A stretch of 64,000 bases of DNA from Streptomyces sp. NBC_00425 (GCF_036030735.1 NZ_CP107928.1:5890001-5954000); one strand, 5' to 3'. Positions 18,934-31,021 are shown, counted from the stretch's first letter. Numbers and translations: made by a program. The notes: generated by a model not told the origin, from the sequence alone.

Positions 18934-19072
18934 GGTCCGCACGATAGGCGGTGGGTCTGACAGTGGCCGGTGAGCTGGGATTTCGTGGGGGTGGCGGTGG
19001 GCGGTGGTGGCGTGACGGGCGGGCCCACCCCCCTCAATTCCCCACCCCCACCTCCTCCCCGTCCCGTGGGCG

Positions 19073-19654
19073 TCAGTCGTCCGACGGGGTGGGTATGTAC
19101 GGCGCGGTGGAGGGGAGTCCCAGGTCCGAGGGGAGCAGGGACGCGATCCAGCAGTCCCGTCGTACGCCCTTGTTGTCGATGGCGCAGCGCAGGGTGCCCT
19201 CCAGGGTGAAACCGGCGTGCTCGGCCACCGCGAGGGAGGGGGCGTTTCCGACTTCCGCCCGCCATTCGACGCGGTCGACGGAGAGGGTGGTGAAAGCCCA
19301 GCGGGTGGCGGTGAGGACGGCTTCGGTGGTGTAGCCCCGGCCGCGGTGTTCCCTGACGGCCCAGAAGCCGATCTCGGCGGTGCCCGGGGAGCGCATGGTG
19401 AGGCTGAGGACGCCGGTGAGGGATCCGCCGGGGAGGAAGACGCCGAAGGTGAACATCGCGCCGGTCGTCCAGCCCTCCGGTGCGATCAGCTCGATGAAGC
19501 TTCGCGCGTGTTCGGGGAGGTAGGGGGAGGGGATGGTCGTCCAGCGCTGGATGTCGGGGTCCTGGGCCGCCGTGTAGACGGCTTCGGTGTCCTGGGGGCC
19601 GAGGGGGCGCAGGACGAGGCGGGCGCCGGTGAGGGTGACGGGCGGGTGCTCCAT
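19073..19654 (-). CDS. RimJ/RimL-type GNAT acetyltransferase
   Basis: 193 residues. The pattern is that of GNAT enzymes related to ribosomal-protein acetyltransferases: LTGARLVLRPLGPQD at the start, the acetyl-CoA motif GFWAVREHRGRGYTTEAV, then RVEWRAEVGNAPSLAVAEHAGFTLEGTLR. The substrate is unknown. I start at the ATG before EHPPVTLTG; one 12 codons upstream is possible. The gene runs opposite to secA, and the 279 bases between them must hold both promoters. Confidence 0.85.
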   Translation of the reverse strand: MEHPPVTLTGARLVLRPLGPQDTEAVYTAAQDPDIQRWTTIPSPYLPEHARSFIELIAPEGWTTGAMFTFGVFLPGGSLTGVLSLTMRSPGTAEIGFWAVREHRGRGYTTEAVLTATRWAFTTLSVDRVEWRAEVGNAPSLAVAEHAGFTLEGTLRCAIDNKGVRRDCWIASLLPSDLGLPSTAPYIPTPSDD

Positions 19655-19859
19655 CGACCGATTCTGCTGGGAGAGGGGGGTGGCCGCCATCGGTTTGCGC
19701 CGCGTGAGCGTGTGATCACAATTCGCGCACTTCGTCGGGCGGACGCGGCACCATCGGCGGCGCCCGGCCGTTGTCCTCTTTGAAGAAGATTTGGGTGAAG
19801 CTGCGCAGCGGTTGCAGTCCTCGTCACGGCAGGCCTCCCGGCGTGGTGGGGTCCTCGCA

Positions 19860-19865
19860 TACGAT
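19860..19865 (+). promoter_or_regulatory. candidate -10 box of secA
   Basis: TACGAT lies 69 bases before the secA start in the intergenic region, and the same TACGATGGC string is found before ssrA. No good -35 box is seen at the right distance. This is a tentative call from motif alone. Confidence 0.35.
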
Positions 19866-19933
19866 GGCCGTTGCTCAGTGAGTCATATGGAAACCGTCCG
19901 TCCTAGGCCCGACCGGCAAGGAGACCAACCCCC

Positions 19934-22777
<2,844 letters not shown>

Positions 22778-22817
22778 CGGGGTGCACGGTCGCTGCGGCG
22801 GCTGTGTGACGGTGTGA

Positions 22818-22849
22818 GGGCCGGGTCACCTGTGGGTGGCCCGGCCTTT
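22818..22849. terminator. terminator between convergent secA and the Rv3235-like gene
   Basis: GGCCGGGTCAC pairs with GTGGCCCGGCC across a short loop (one G-T pair), followed by TTT. It lies between the two convergent genes and can serve either strand. Confidence 0.7.
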
Positions 22850-22898
22850 CCGTGTGTCGAGGGCCGTGTGCCGGTTGAGGGCGGGGTCCAGGGCCGTT

Positions 22899-23522
22899 TC
22901 AGTCGCCGCGGGCGGCGGGCCTGCGGGGGCCGTCCAGTTCCACGGCGGTGCAGCGCCAGCGGCGGTCCGTGCCGAGTTCCAGGCGGAAGGCCATGGCGCG
23001 CAGGCGGTCGCCGGCGCCGATGCGGGCGAAGGCCTCGATGGCGCCGGGGCGCGGGACGTAGTAGCCGATGTCGCGGACGACGGCACGGGCGCCGTGGGAG
23101 GTGCGCAGCGGGCCGCGTTCGGCGAGGTGGGCGAGGTCGTCGTAGGCGCGGCCGAGGGTGTGGCGGAGCATGAAGTGGACGGGGCGGCGGCCGGTCAGGA
23201 CGGCGAGGAGGCGGTCCGCGAAGAGGTCGGTGGGGCGGGGCTGGGTGAGAGGACGACGCGGGGCCCGGGCGGGGACGGCGGGGGAGCCGCTGGTGGGCGG
23301 CACGGGCGGCACGGGCGGGACCGAGGGGACGGGCGGAACGGGCGCGACCGGCGGGCGGTGGCCGCCGGCCGGGGTGCGGGGCGGAGCGGTGCGGGGGGCG
23401 CCGCCGTCGGGGGTGCGGGGCGGGGCGCCGGCGGGGCGCCGGGTGTCGCGGCGGCCGGGAGGTCGGGCGCCGGGGTGGTGGGCGCCGGGGTGGTGGTGCG
23501 TCCTCGTCATGACCTTGTCCAT
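22899..23522 (-). CDS. Rv3235-family protein (DUF6459)
   Basis: 207 residues. The first 90 or so are disordered, His/Pro/Arg-rich with PVPPVP repeats. A compact domain of about 100 residues follows (DLFADRLLAVLTGRRPVHFMLRHTL, VVRDIGYYVPRPGAIEAFARIGAGDRLRAMAFRLE, RRWRCTAVELDGPR). This matches my memory of the actinobacterial Rv3235 family, which is regularly encoded beside secA, as here; its function is unknown. I start at the ATG after GGGGACCCCC; an in-frame ATG four codons later is equally possible. Confidence 0.78.
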   Translation of the reverse strand: MDKVMTRTHHHPGAHHPGARPPGRRDTRRPAGAPPRTPDGGAPRTAPPRTPAGGHRPPVAPVPPVPSVPPVPPVPPTSGSPAVPARAPRRPLTQPRPTDLFADRLLAVLTGRRPVHFMLRHTLGRAYDDLAHLAERGPLRTSHGARAVVRDIGYYVPRPGAIEAFARIGAGDRLRAMAFRLELGTDRRWRCTAVELDGPRRPAARGD

Positions 23523-23879
23523 GGGGGTCCCCGTTCGCTGGGCTCTTGGAGCTCTGCATCTACCGAGCGGTAACTTGCCGCTGTGGATCTTGTACGGGGT
23601 CGGGGCTCGCTGCGGCAAGGAAGCGGTGGGGTGGGTGTGAGGGGCTGGAAGGTTCACCTATCAGGGGTGGGGCGGCGTGCCCGGGGCCCGCTGCCGTGGG
23701 CCGGGGCCGGGTGAGATCCGGGGTGCGGGGTTGACGTCCGGCGGGGTGTGGACAGGGACCCGAAAGGGGACGCCCGCACGTATCCTGAAGGCCCTCCGGA
23801 AGGTGCGGAACCGTGCTTCCCGGGGCACCGAGTCCGAGCCGGCGACCAGAGCCGGCGACCACGAGAAGAGCGGCCAGCC
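23523..23879. promoter_or_regulatory. divergent promoter region with a 12-bp palindrome
   Basis: No gene is seen in these 357 bases between the divergent Rv3235-like and DUF6912 genes. A perfect palindrome, TACCGAGCGGTA, at 23561-23572 lies 39 bases before the minus-strand start and could be an operator. TATCCT at 23781-23786 is a possible -10 for the plus-strand gene. Much of the rest is G-rich on the plus strand. Confidence 0.4.
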
Positions 23880-24455
23880 ATGCGCGTCTACGTCCCCCTG
23901 ACCCTCCCCGGCCTCGCCGAGGCGCACAAGACGGGTGAGCTGGGAGCCGGGCCGCTCGTCGCGTACGCCGTCACGCCCGCGCTGCGCGAGTGGTACCTCT
24001 CCGACGACACCGAGGAACTGGAGTACGCGGCGCTCGGCAGGGCGGCGCTCGCCTCGCTGCGGCTCCTGGACGCGGACCCGGGCGCGCCGCGCCGGCGGGT
24101 CGTGGTCGCCGTCGACGTGCCGGACCGTATGGCCGCCGTCGGCGCCGAGGGTGGGGCCGACCGTGCGTCCGGGCGCGCGCCCCACTCGGATGCGCCGGAC
24201 GCGCCGGGCGGGCCGGATGCACCCGACGGGCCGGGCGAGGTGCGGGTGAGCGGCACCGTGCGGCTGGCCAAGGCGGCCGCGGTGCACGTCGACGCCCCCG
24301 AGGCCGAGGCGGACGTGACCGCGGCCGCGCGGGCGCTCGCTGCGGCGGACGGCGGGGACGACGACGCGCAGGCCGCCGTGGACGGGGCCGAGGACCATGA
24401 GTTGCTCTGGTTCGCCCCGCAGGAGATCGCGAGCCTTCTGGGGTCCGGGGTCTGA
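23880..24455 (+). CDS. DUF6912 family protein, function unknown
   Basis: 191 residues. The start (MRVYVPLTLPGLAEAHKTGEL) and overall layout fit a small actinobacterial family I know as DUF6912. Two ordered parts flank an Asp/Gly/Pro-rich insert (about residues 85-120, APHSDAPDAPGGPDAPDGPG) that looks like a slipped repeat. There is no signal peptide and no membrane segment, so it is probably cytosolic. The ribosome-binding site is weak. It seems to be a single-gene unit upstream of a long low-complexity gap. Confidence 0.75.
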   Translation: MRVYVPLTLPGLAEAHKTGELGAGPLVAYAVTPALREWYLSDDTEELEYAALGRAALASLRLLDADPGAPRRRVVVAVDVPDRMAAVGAEGGADRASGRAPHSDAPDAPGGPDAPDGPGEVRVSGTVRLAKAAAVHVDAPEAEADVTAAARALAAADGGDDDAQAAVDGAEDHELLWFAPQEIASLLGSGV

Positions 24456-24824
24456 GCGCGAGCCGCCCGGGGGACCTCGGCGCTGCAGGGCGTCCTGGGT
24501 TCCCGGCTCTCCGGGCCGCCCGGCTCCCGGTCTTTCGGGCTCCCCGGCTCTCCCCGTTCCCGGTCCCCCGTTCCCGGTCCCCCGCCCCCCGTGCGGCCCG
24601 GCTCCTGGTCGGTCCTTCGGGCCGCCCAGTCCTCCCGGTTCCCGTTACCGGTCCTCAGGGCCCCCGGGCATGCCGGTCCCCTGGTCCTTCCGGACCGCCC
24701 GACTCCCGGGCTTCCGGGCCTTCCGGAGTCCCCCTGCCCTCCCGAACCTCCGCCGCCCCGGCCTTCCCGGTCCCCCTGGTTCTCCCCCGGGGCGATCCGG
24801 GTCGTCTCAGGGGTGGACGGCCAC
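24456..24824 (+). repeat. non-coding pyrimidine-rich low-complexity tract
   Basis: About 370 bases without a credible gene, built of short variants of CCCGGTTCTCC and similar strings, with strong C/T bias on the plus strand. A clear tandem pair of the 14-mer GTTCCCGGTCCCCC lies at 24556-24583. It separates the DUF6912 and HAD genes and looks like slippage-expanded DNA. Confidence 0.65.
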
Positions 24825-24851
24825 TTGACTGTCGGTGGCGGCGGGTATTTT
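24825..24851 (+). promoter_or_regulatory. candidate promoter of the HAD gene, probably leaderless
   Basis: TTGACT (24825-24830) and TATTTT (24846-24851) form a promoter-like pair, with a 15-base spacer that is shorter than ideal. The start point would fall at or next to the ATG at 24859, and there is no ribosome-binding site, so the transcript is probably leaderless. Confidence 0.5.
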
Positions 24852-24858
24852 TGCAGAC

Positions 24859-25524
24859 ATGGGGAAGCAGCAAGCGGCGCACATCGTCTGGGACTGGAAC
24901 GGGACGCTGTTCCACGACAACGACGCGATCATCGGGGCGACGAACGCGGCGTTCGTCGAGTTGGGGCTGGAGCCGATCACGCTGGAGCAGTACCGGACGC
25001 TGTACTGCGTGCCGGTGCCGAGGTTCTACGAGCGGCTGATGGGCAGGCTGCCCACCGACGCCGAGTGGGAGCTGATGGACGGGGTGTTCCACCGGTACTA
25101 CGCCGAGCACCGGGTGCGGTGCGGGCTCACCGAGGGCGCGGCGGAGCTGCTCGCGGGGTGGCGGTCGGCGGGGCACAGCCAGTCGCTGCTGAGCATGTAC
25201 GTGCACGATGAACTCGTGCCGCTGGTACGGGGGTTCGGGATCGAGCCGCACTTCGTCCGGGTCGACGGGCGGATCGGGCCGTCCGGCGGCAGCAAGGCCG
25301 AGCACATGGTGCGGCATCTGGCGGCGCTTGCCGGGGTGGAGCCGGCGCGCACGGTGGTGATCGGGGACGCGGCCGACGACGCGGTCGCCGCGTTGCACGC
25401 GGGGGCGAAGGCCGTGTTGTACACCGGCGGGTCGCACAGCCGGGCCAGCCTGGAGGGGGTCGGGGCGCCGGTGGTCGACACGCTGGGGGAGGCGGTGGAG
25501 ATGGCGGGGCGTATCGCCGCGTAG
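24859..25524 (+). CDS. HAD-superfamily hydrolase (phosphatase-like)
   Basis: 221 residues. HAD motif I is DWNGTLFHD, with the nucleophile Asp near residue 13. Motif II is LLSMY, with Ser where Ser or Thr is usual. A Lys in SGGSKAEH serves as motif III, and VIGDAADDAVAALHAGAKAVLYTGG as motif IV. The alpha-helical cap between motifs I and II makes it a subclass I enzyme such as a phosphoglycolate-type phosphatase. The substrate cannot be told. The shorter ATG start is chosen because a promoter-like pair places transcription right at it. Confidence 0.88.
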   Translation: MGKQQAAHIVWDWNGTLFHDNDAIIGATNAAFVELGLEPITLEQYRTLYCVPVPRFYERLMGRLPTDAEWELMDGVFHRYYAEHRVRCGLTEGAAELLAGWRSAGHSQSLLSMYVHDELVPLVRGFGIEPHFVRVDGRIGPSGGSKAEHMVRHLAALAGVEPARTVVIGDAADDAVAALHAGAKAVLYTGGSHSRASLEGVGAPVVDTLGEAVEMAGRIAA

Positions 25525-25560
25525 GCCTCCGGCGGTGGGGCGGTTCTTGTGGGCGCTCAG

Positions 25561-25593
25561 GGTGGGGGCGGGCCCGAGTGTCTCGCCCCCGCC
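25561..25593 (+). terminator. stem-loop after the HAD gene
   Basis: GGTGGGGGCG and CGCCCCCGCC pair over ten bases (one G-T pair) with a 13-base loop, 36 bases after the HAD stop. No T run follows. Confidence 0.5.
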
Positions 25594-25641
25594 GCCCTGG
25601 GTCCTGTCCGTTGCCGGGGTGGGGGTGGTTGTGGGCTGGTG

Positions 25642-25666
25642 GTTCTGTGCAGAACGTCAAAGTTCT
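25642..25666. promoter_or_regulatory. overlapping inverted repeats GTTCT-N4-AGAAC-N6-GTTCT upstream of gdh
   Basis: Three five-base half-sites, GTTCT (25642-25646), AGAAC (25651-25655) and GTTCT (25662-25666), form two inverted repeats that share the middle site. Their spacing does not fit the LexA box, which needs GAAC-N4-GTTC. They lie about 410 bases before the gdh start. Confidence 0.45.
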
Positions 25667-26074
25667 GGTCCCTCTTTTGTACACATACGGCTCATGACGG
25701 GGGGCCCAGGGGGAGCGATAGCCTTGGTGGCGTGATCAGCGCGATATCTCGCGGGGGCGCTGTTGCCCCTGCCCTGCGCCCGGTGTGTGCGGACCATCTC
25801 CGCGACCGGGCGGCGGTCGCTGGTCGGCGCGGGCGGGACAGGGGCGCGAAGTGCCCCGGGACGCCGTACACACCCGGCGGGAAAAGCATGACGCGGAGAG
25901 CAGCGTCACACGCCGGAGTGGTGTCGAGAATGGCCGATAACCCCCCGCTCATCTCACCTTGCGGCATAGCGTCGGAGCAGACCGGAGACCCCGGTTCGTG
26001 GCGTCGAGCCGCAGGGGAAGAGCCCGTACTTCCTTCTACGTCACGCAACGGCGCGCGACAGGAGTCAGAGGACA
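25667..26074 (+). other. long untranslated region before gdh
   Basis: Just over 400 bases with no gene I can support. An open frame from a GTG at 25734 runs into gdh, but its codons (ATA, TCT, AGA, AAT) are not those of Streptomyces genes. The stretch probably holds the gdh promoter and a long 5' leader; no clear box is visible. Confidence 0.5.
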
Positions 26075-29000
26075 ATGCAGACCAAGCTGGACGAAGCCAA
26101 GGCCGAGCTGCTCGACAGGGCGGCGCGGGTCGCTGAGAACAGCCCGGTCGGGGGGCATCTACCGACTGGGACGACGGGCGAGGGCACTCCGGGTACCCCG
26201 GACCACGCCGCTCTGCTCGCGTTCCTCCAGCGCTACTACCTGCACACCGCCCAGGAGGACCTGAGCGACCGCGACCCGGTCGACGTCTTCGGGGCGGCGC
26301 TCTCCCATTACCGGCTGGCCGAGAACCGGCCGCAGGGCACCGCGAACGTGCGGGTGCACACGCCCACCGTCGAGGAGAACGGCTGGACGTGCAGCCACTC
26401 GGTCGTCGAGGTGGTCACCGACGACATGCCGTTCCTGGTCGACTCCGTCACCAACGAGCTGACCCGGCAGGGGCGGGGCATCCATCTCGTCATCCACCCG
26501 CAGGTCATGGTGCGGCGCGATGTGACCGGCAAGCTCATCGAGGTGCTGAGCGTTCCGCCGGCCCCGGGGACGCTTCCGCACGACGGGCATGTCGAGTCCT
26601 GGATCCACGTCGAGATCGACCGTGAGACGGACCGTGCCGACCTCAAGCAGATCACCGCCGATCTGCTGCGCGTCCTGTCCGACGTCCGGGAGGCCGTCGA
26701 GGACTGGGAGAAGATGCGGGAGACGGCGCTGCGCGTCGCCGACATGCTCCCCGAGGAGCATGTTCCCGGCGATCTGGCGCGGCCCGAGGTCGACGAGGCC
26801 CGCGAGCTGCTGCGCTGGCTGGCCGCCGACCACTTCACCTTCCTCGGCTACCGGGAGTACCAGCTGCGGGGGGACGACTCGCTGGCCGCCGTTCCCGGGA
26901 CCGGGCTCGGCATCCTGCGCTCCGACCCGCATCACGCCGACGGTGACGCCCACCCCGTCAGCCCGTCCTTCGAGCGGCTGCCGGCCGACGCCCGGGCCAA
27001 GGCGCGGGAGCACAAGCTGCTGGTGCTGACCAAGGCGAACAGCCGGGCCACCGTGCACCGGCCGTCCTACCTCGACTACGTCGGTGTGAAGAAGTTCGAC
27101 GAGGCGGGCAACGTCGTCGGCGAGCGGCGCTTCCTCGGGCTGTTCTCGTCCGCCGCCTACACCGAGTCGGTCGTGCGGGTGCCGGTGGTGCGCCGCAAGG
27201 TCGCGGCCGTGCTGGAGGGCGCCGGCTTCTCGCCCAACAGTCACGACGGACGCGACCTGCTCCAGATCATGGAGACCTACCCGCGCGACGAGATCTTCCA
27301 GACGCCGGTGGACGAGCTGAGGTCCATCGTCACCAGCGTCCTCTACCTGCAGGAGCGGCGGCGGCTGCGGCTCTACCTGCGGCAGGACGAGTACGGGCGC
27401 TACTACTCCGCGCTCGTCTACCTGCCCCGCGACCGGTACACGACGGGCGTGCGGCTGCGGATCATCGACATCCTGAAGGAGGAACTGGGCGGGACGAGCG
27501 TCGACTTCACCGCCTGGAACACCGAGTCGATCCTGTCCCGGCTGCACTTCGTGGTCCGCGTGCCGCAGGGCACCGAGCTGCCGGAGCTGTCGGACGCCGA
27601 CAAGGACCGCATCGAGGCGCGGCTGGTCGAGGCGGCACGCTCCTGGGCCGACGCGTTCCAGGAGGCGCTGAACGCCGAACTCGGCGAGGAGAAGGCCGCG
27701 GAGCTGCTGCGGCGTTACAGTCACGCCTTCCCCGAGGGCTACAAGGCGGACCACACGCCGCGCGCCGCGGTCGCCGACCTCGTCCACCTGGAGCGGCTGA
27801 CCGAGGAGCGGAACTTCTCGCTGAGCCTGTACGAGCCGGTGGGCGCCGCGCCGGGGGAGCGCCGTTTCAAGATCTACCGCAAGGGTGAAGCGATCTCCCT
27901 GTCGGCGGTGCTGCCGGTGCTGAGCCGGCTCGGTGTCGAGGTGATCGACGAGCGGCCGTACGAACTGCGCTGCTCGGACCGCACGCACGCCTGGATCTAC
28001 GACTTCGGTCTGCGCATCCCCAAGGCGCTGGCGGGCCCCGGCGGCGACTTCCTCGGCGACGACGGGCGCGAGCGGTTCCAGGAGGCGTTCTCGGCGACCT
28101 GGACGGGCAAGGCGGAGAACGACGGGTTCAACGCGCTGGTGCTGGGCGCCGGGCTGAGCTGGCGGCAGGCGGTGGTGCTGCGCGCGTACGCCAAGTACCT
28201 GCGGCAGGCCGGGTCGACGTTCAGCCAGGACTACATGGAGGACACGCTCCGCACGAACGTGCACACCACGCGGCTGCTGGTGTCGCTGTTCGAGGCGCGG
28301 ATGTCGCCGGACCGGCAGCGCGCCGGGCACGAGATCGTCGACGCCCTGCTCGAGGAGCTCGACGCGGCCCTCGACCAGGTGGCCTCGCTGGACGAGGACC
28401 GCATCCTGCGGTCCTTCCTCACCGTCATCAAGGCGACCCTGCGCACCAACTTCTTCCAGGAGCGCGCGGACGGCGGGCCGCACGACTACGTGTCGATGAA
28501 GTTCGACCCGCAGGCCATCCCGGACCTGCCGGCGCCGAGGCCCGCGTTCGAGATCTGGGTGTACTCGCCGCAGGTGGAGGGTGTGCACCTGCGCTTCGGG
28601 AAGGTCGCGCGCGGCGGTCTGCGCTGGTCCGACCGGCGTGAGGACTTCCGGACCGAGGTGCTCGGCCTGGTGAAGGCGCAGATGGTGAAGAACACCGTCA
28701 TCGTGCCGGTCGGCGCCAAGGGCGGCTTCGTCGCCAAGCAGCTGCCCGACCCGGCCGTGGACCGTGACGCGTGGCTCGCCGAGGGCATCTCCAGCTACAA
28801 GACGTTCATCTCGGCGCTGCTCGACATCACCGACAACATGGTCGGCGGGGAGGTCGTGCCGCCGGCCGACGTCGTGCGGCACGACGAGGACGACACCTAC
28901 CTCGTGGTCGCCGCCGACAAGGGCACGGCGACGTTCTCCGACATCGCCAACCAGGTCGCCGAGTCGTACGACTTCTGGCTCGGGGACGCCTTCGCCTCCG

Positions 29001-31021
29001 GCGGCTCGGCCGGCTACGACCACAAGGGCATGGGCATCACGGCCCGCGGCGCCTGGGAGTCCGTGAAGCGGCACTTCCGGGAGCTGGGCGTGGACACGCA
29101 GACCGAGGACTTCACGGTCGTCGGCATCGGCGACATGTCCGGTGACGTGTTCGGCAACGGCATGCTGCTCAGCGAGCACATCCGGCTGGTCGCCGCGTTC
29201 GACCACCGGCACATCTTCATCGACCCGAAGCCGGAGGCGGCGACCTCGTACGCCGAGCGGCGCCGGCTGTTCGAACTGCCCCGTTCGAGCTGGGCCGACT
29301 ACAACGCCGAACTGCTCTCCGCGGGCGGCGGGATCTTCCCCCGCACCGCCAAGGCGATCCCGGTCAACTCGCACATCCGGGAGGCCCTGGGCATCGAGGC
29401 GGGCGTCGCCAAGCTGACCCCGGCCGACCTGATGAAGGCGATCCTGCGGGCGCCGGTGGACCTGCTGTGGAACGGCGGCATCGGCACGTACGTGAAGTCC
29501 GCCGCGGAGTCGAACGCCGACGTCGGCGACAAGGCCAACGACCCGATCCGGGTGGACGGCGCCGACCTGCGCGTCAAGGTCGTCGGCGAGGGCGGCAACC
29601 TGGGGCTGACCCAGCTCGGCCGGATCGAGTTCGCGCTGCACGGCGGCCGCATCAACACGGACGCCATCGACAACAGCGCCGGCGTGGACACCTCCGACCA
29701 CGAGGTGAACATCAAGATCCTGCTCAACGGCCTGGTCGCCGAGGGCGACATGACCGTCAAGCAGCGCAACAAGCTGCTCGCGGAGATGACCGACGAGGTC
29801 GGCGCGCTCGTCCTGCGCAACAACTACGCGCAGAACACGGCGATCGCCAACGCCCTCGCCCAGTCCAAGGACATGCTCCACGCGCAGCAGCGCTTCCTGC
29901 GCCACCTGGTGCGGGAGGGGCATCTGGACCGGGCCCTGGAGTTCCTGCCCACCGACCGGCAGATCCGCGAGCGTCTCGGCGCCGGCCAGGGTCTGACCAG
30001 TCCGGAGACGGCCGTCCTGATGGCGTACACCAAGATCACGGTGTCGGACGAGCTGCTGCACACCTCGCTGCCGGACGATCCGTACCTGCGGACGCTGCTG
30101 CACGCGTACTTCCCGACGGCGTTGCGCGAGCGGTTCCCCGAGGGCGTCGACAGTCACCCGCTGCGCCGTGAGATCACCACGACCGTCCTGGTCAACGACA
30201 CGGTCAACACGGGCGGCACGACGTATCTGCACCGGCTGCGCGAGGAGACCGGCGCGTCGCTGGAGGAGATCGTGCGGGCGCAGACGGTGGCCCGGGCGAT
30301 CTTCAGCTCGGCGCCGGTGTGGGACGCGGTGGAAGAGCTGGACAACCGGGTCGAGGCCGACGTGCAGACCCGGATCCGGCTGCACTCGCGGCGGCTCGTC
30401 GAGCGCGGCACGCGGTGGCTGCTGAACAACCGACCGCAGCCGCTGCAGCTCGCGGAGACGGTCGACTTCTTCGCCGAGCGCGTCGAGCAGGTGTGGTCGC
30501 AGCTGACGAAGCTGCTGCGGGGCGCGGACCTGGAGTGGTGGCAGCGCATCCACGACGAGCTGGCCGCGTCCGGCGTCCCGGACGAGCTGGCGACGCGGGT
30601 GGCCGGGTTCTCCTCGGCGTTCCCGGCGCTGGACATCGTGTCGGTGGCCGACCGTATGGGCAAGGACCCGCTGGACGTCGCCGAGGTGTACTACGACCTC
30701 GCCGACCGCCTGCAGATCAGCCGGCTGATGGACCGGATCATCGAGCTGCCGCGCGCCGATCGCTGGCAGTCGATGGCCCGCGCCTCCATCCGCGAGGACC
30801 TGTTCGCGGCGCACGCGGCGCTGACCGCGGACGTCCTGGCGGTCGGCAACGGGACCTCGACGCCCGAGCAGCGGTTCACGGCGTGGGAGGAGAAGAACGC
30901 GGCGATCCTGGGCCGGGCGCGCACCACGCTGGAGGAGATCCAGAGTTCGGAGACCTTCGACCTGGCCAACCTGTCGGTGGCCATGCGGACGATGCGCACG
31001 CTGCTGCGGACGCACTCGTAG
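26075..31021 (+). CDS. gdhB: large NAD-dependent glutamate dehydrogenase (about 180 kDa type)
   Basis: 1,648 residues, the normal length of the L_180 class first known from Streptomyces clavuligerus. It deaminates glutamate to 2-oxoglutarate with NAD, feeding nitrogen and carbon metabolism in the cytosol. The catalytic domain lies in the C-terminal half and has the substrate region GGLRWSDRREDFRTEVLGLVKAQ, the Lys-containing VGAKGGFVAKQ, and the nucleotide-binding GIGDMSGDVFGNGM. The long N-terminal part (about 1-700) is regulatory, with ACT-like sections typical of the family. The ATG follows AGTCAGAGGACA. The gene stands alone and ends at a 20-base-pair terminator. The symbol is uncertain. 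Confidence 0.95.
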   Translation: MQTKLDEAKAELLDRAARVAENSPVGGHLPTGTTGEGTPGTPDHAALLAFLQRYYLHTAQEDLSDRDPVDVFGAALSHYRLAENRPQGTANVRVHTPTVEENGWTCSHSVVEVVTDDMPFLVDSVTNELTRQGRGIHLVIHPQVMVRRDVTGKLIEVLSVPPAPGTLPHDGHVESWIHVEIDRETDRADLKQITADLLRVLSDVREAVEDWEKMRETALRVADMLPEEHVPGDLARPEVDEARELLRWLAADHFTFLGYREYQLRGDDSLAAVPGTGLGILRSDPHHADGDAHPVSPSFERLPADARAKAREHKLLVLTKANSRATVHRPSYLDYVGVKKFDEAGNVVGERRFLGLFSSAAYTESVVRVPVVRRKVAAVLEGAGFSPNSHDGRDLLQIMETYPRDEIFQTPVDELRSIVTSVLYLQERRRLRLYLRQDEYGRYYSALVYLPRDRYTTGVRLRIIDILKEELGGTSVDFTAWNTESILSRLHFVVRVPQGTELPELSDADKDRIEARLVEAARSWADAFQEALNAELGEEKAAELLRRYSHAFPEGYKADHTPRAAVADLVHLERLTEERNFSLSLYEPVGAAPGERRFKIYRKGEAISLSAVLPVLSRLGVEVIDERPYELRCSDRTHAWIYDFGLRIPKALAGPGGDFLGDDGRERFQEAFSATWTGKAENDGFNALVLGAGLSWRQAVVLRAYAKYLRQAGSTFSQDYMEDTLRTNVHTTRLLVSLFEARMSPDRQRAGHEIVDALLEELDAALDQVASLDEDRILRSFLTVIKATLRTNFFQERADGGPHDYVSMKFDPQAIPDLPAPRPAFEIWVYSPQVEGVHLRFGKVARGGLRWSDRREDFRTEVLGLVKAQMVKNTVIVPVGAKGGFVAKQLPDPAVDRDAWLAEGISSYKTFISALLDITDNMVGGEVVPPADVVRHDEDDTYLVVAADKGTATFSDIANQVAESYDFWLGDAFASGGSAGYDHKGMGITARGAWESVKRHFRELGVDTQTEDFTVVGIGDMSGDVFGNGMLLSEHIRLVAAFDHRHIFIDPKPEAATSYAERRRLFELPRSSWADYNAELLSAGGGIFPRTAKAIPVNSHIREALGIEAGVAKLTPADLMKAILRAPVDLLWNGGIGTYVKSAAESNADVGDKANDPIRVDGADLRVKVVGEGGNLGLTQLGRIEFALHGGRINTDAIDNSAGVDTSDHEVNIKILLNGLVAEGDMTVKQRNKLLAEMTDEVGALVLRNNYAQNTAIANALAQSKDMLHAQQRFLRHLVREGHLDRALEFLPTDRQIRERLGAGQGLTSPETAVLMAYTKITVSDELLHTSLPDDPYLRTLLHAYFPTALRERFPEGVDSHPLRREITTTVLVNDTVNTGGTTYLHRLREETGASLEEIVRAQTVARAIFSSAPVWDAVEELDNRVEADVQTRIRLHSRRLVERGTRWLLNNRPQPLQLAETVDFFAERVEQVWSQLTKLLRGADLEWWQRIHDELAASGVPDELATRVAGFSSAFPALDIVSVADRMGKDPLDVAEVYYDLADRLQISRLMDRIIELPRADRWQSMARASIREDLFAAHAALTADVLAVGNGTSTPEQRFTAWEEKNAAILGRARTTLEEIQSSETFDLANLSVAMRTMRTLLRTHS

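Noticed and set aside
19711..19720. Palindrome TGTGATCACA between the GNAT gene and secA, similar to a CRP half-site pair
   Set aside because: A CRP site needs a six-base spacer between the half-sites; here they are fused. A ten-base palindrome can occur by chance in this length of DNA.
25642..25666. LexA (SOS) box upstream of gdh
   Set aside because: Actinobacterial LexA boxes have GAAC-N4-GTTC. Here the GAAC-GTTC spacing is six bases, and the other pair has the opposite order.
25734..26136. Possible leaderless gene before and overlapping the gdh start
   Set aside because: TAGCCT lies before a GTG, but the codons include ATA, TCT, AGA and AAT at rates unlike Streptomyces genes, and the product has no recognisable feature.
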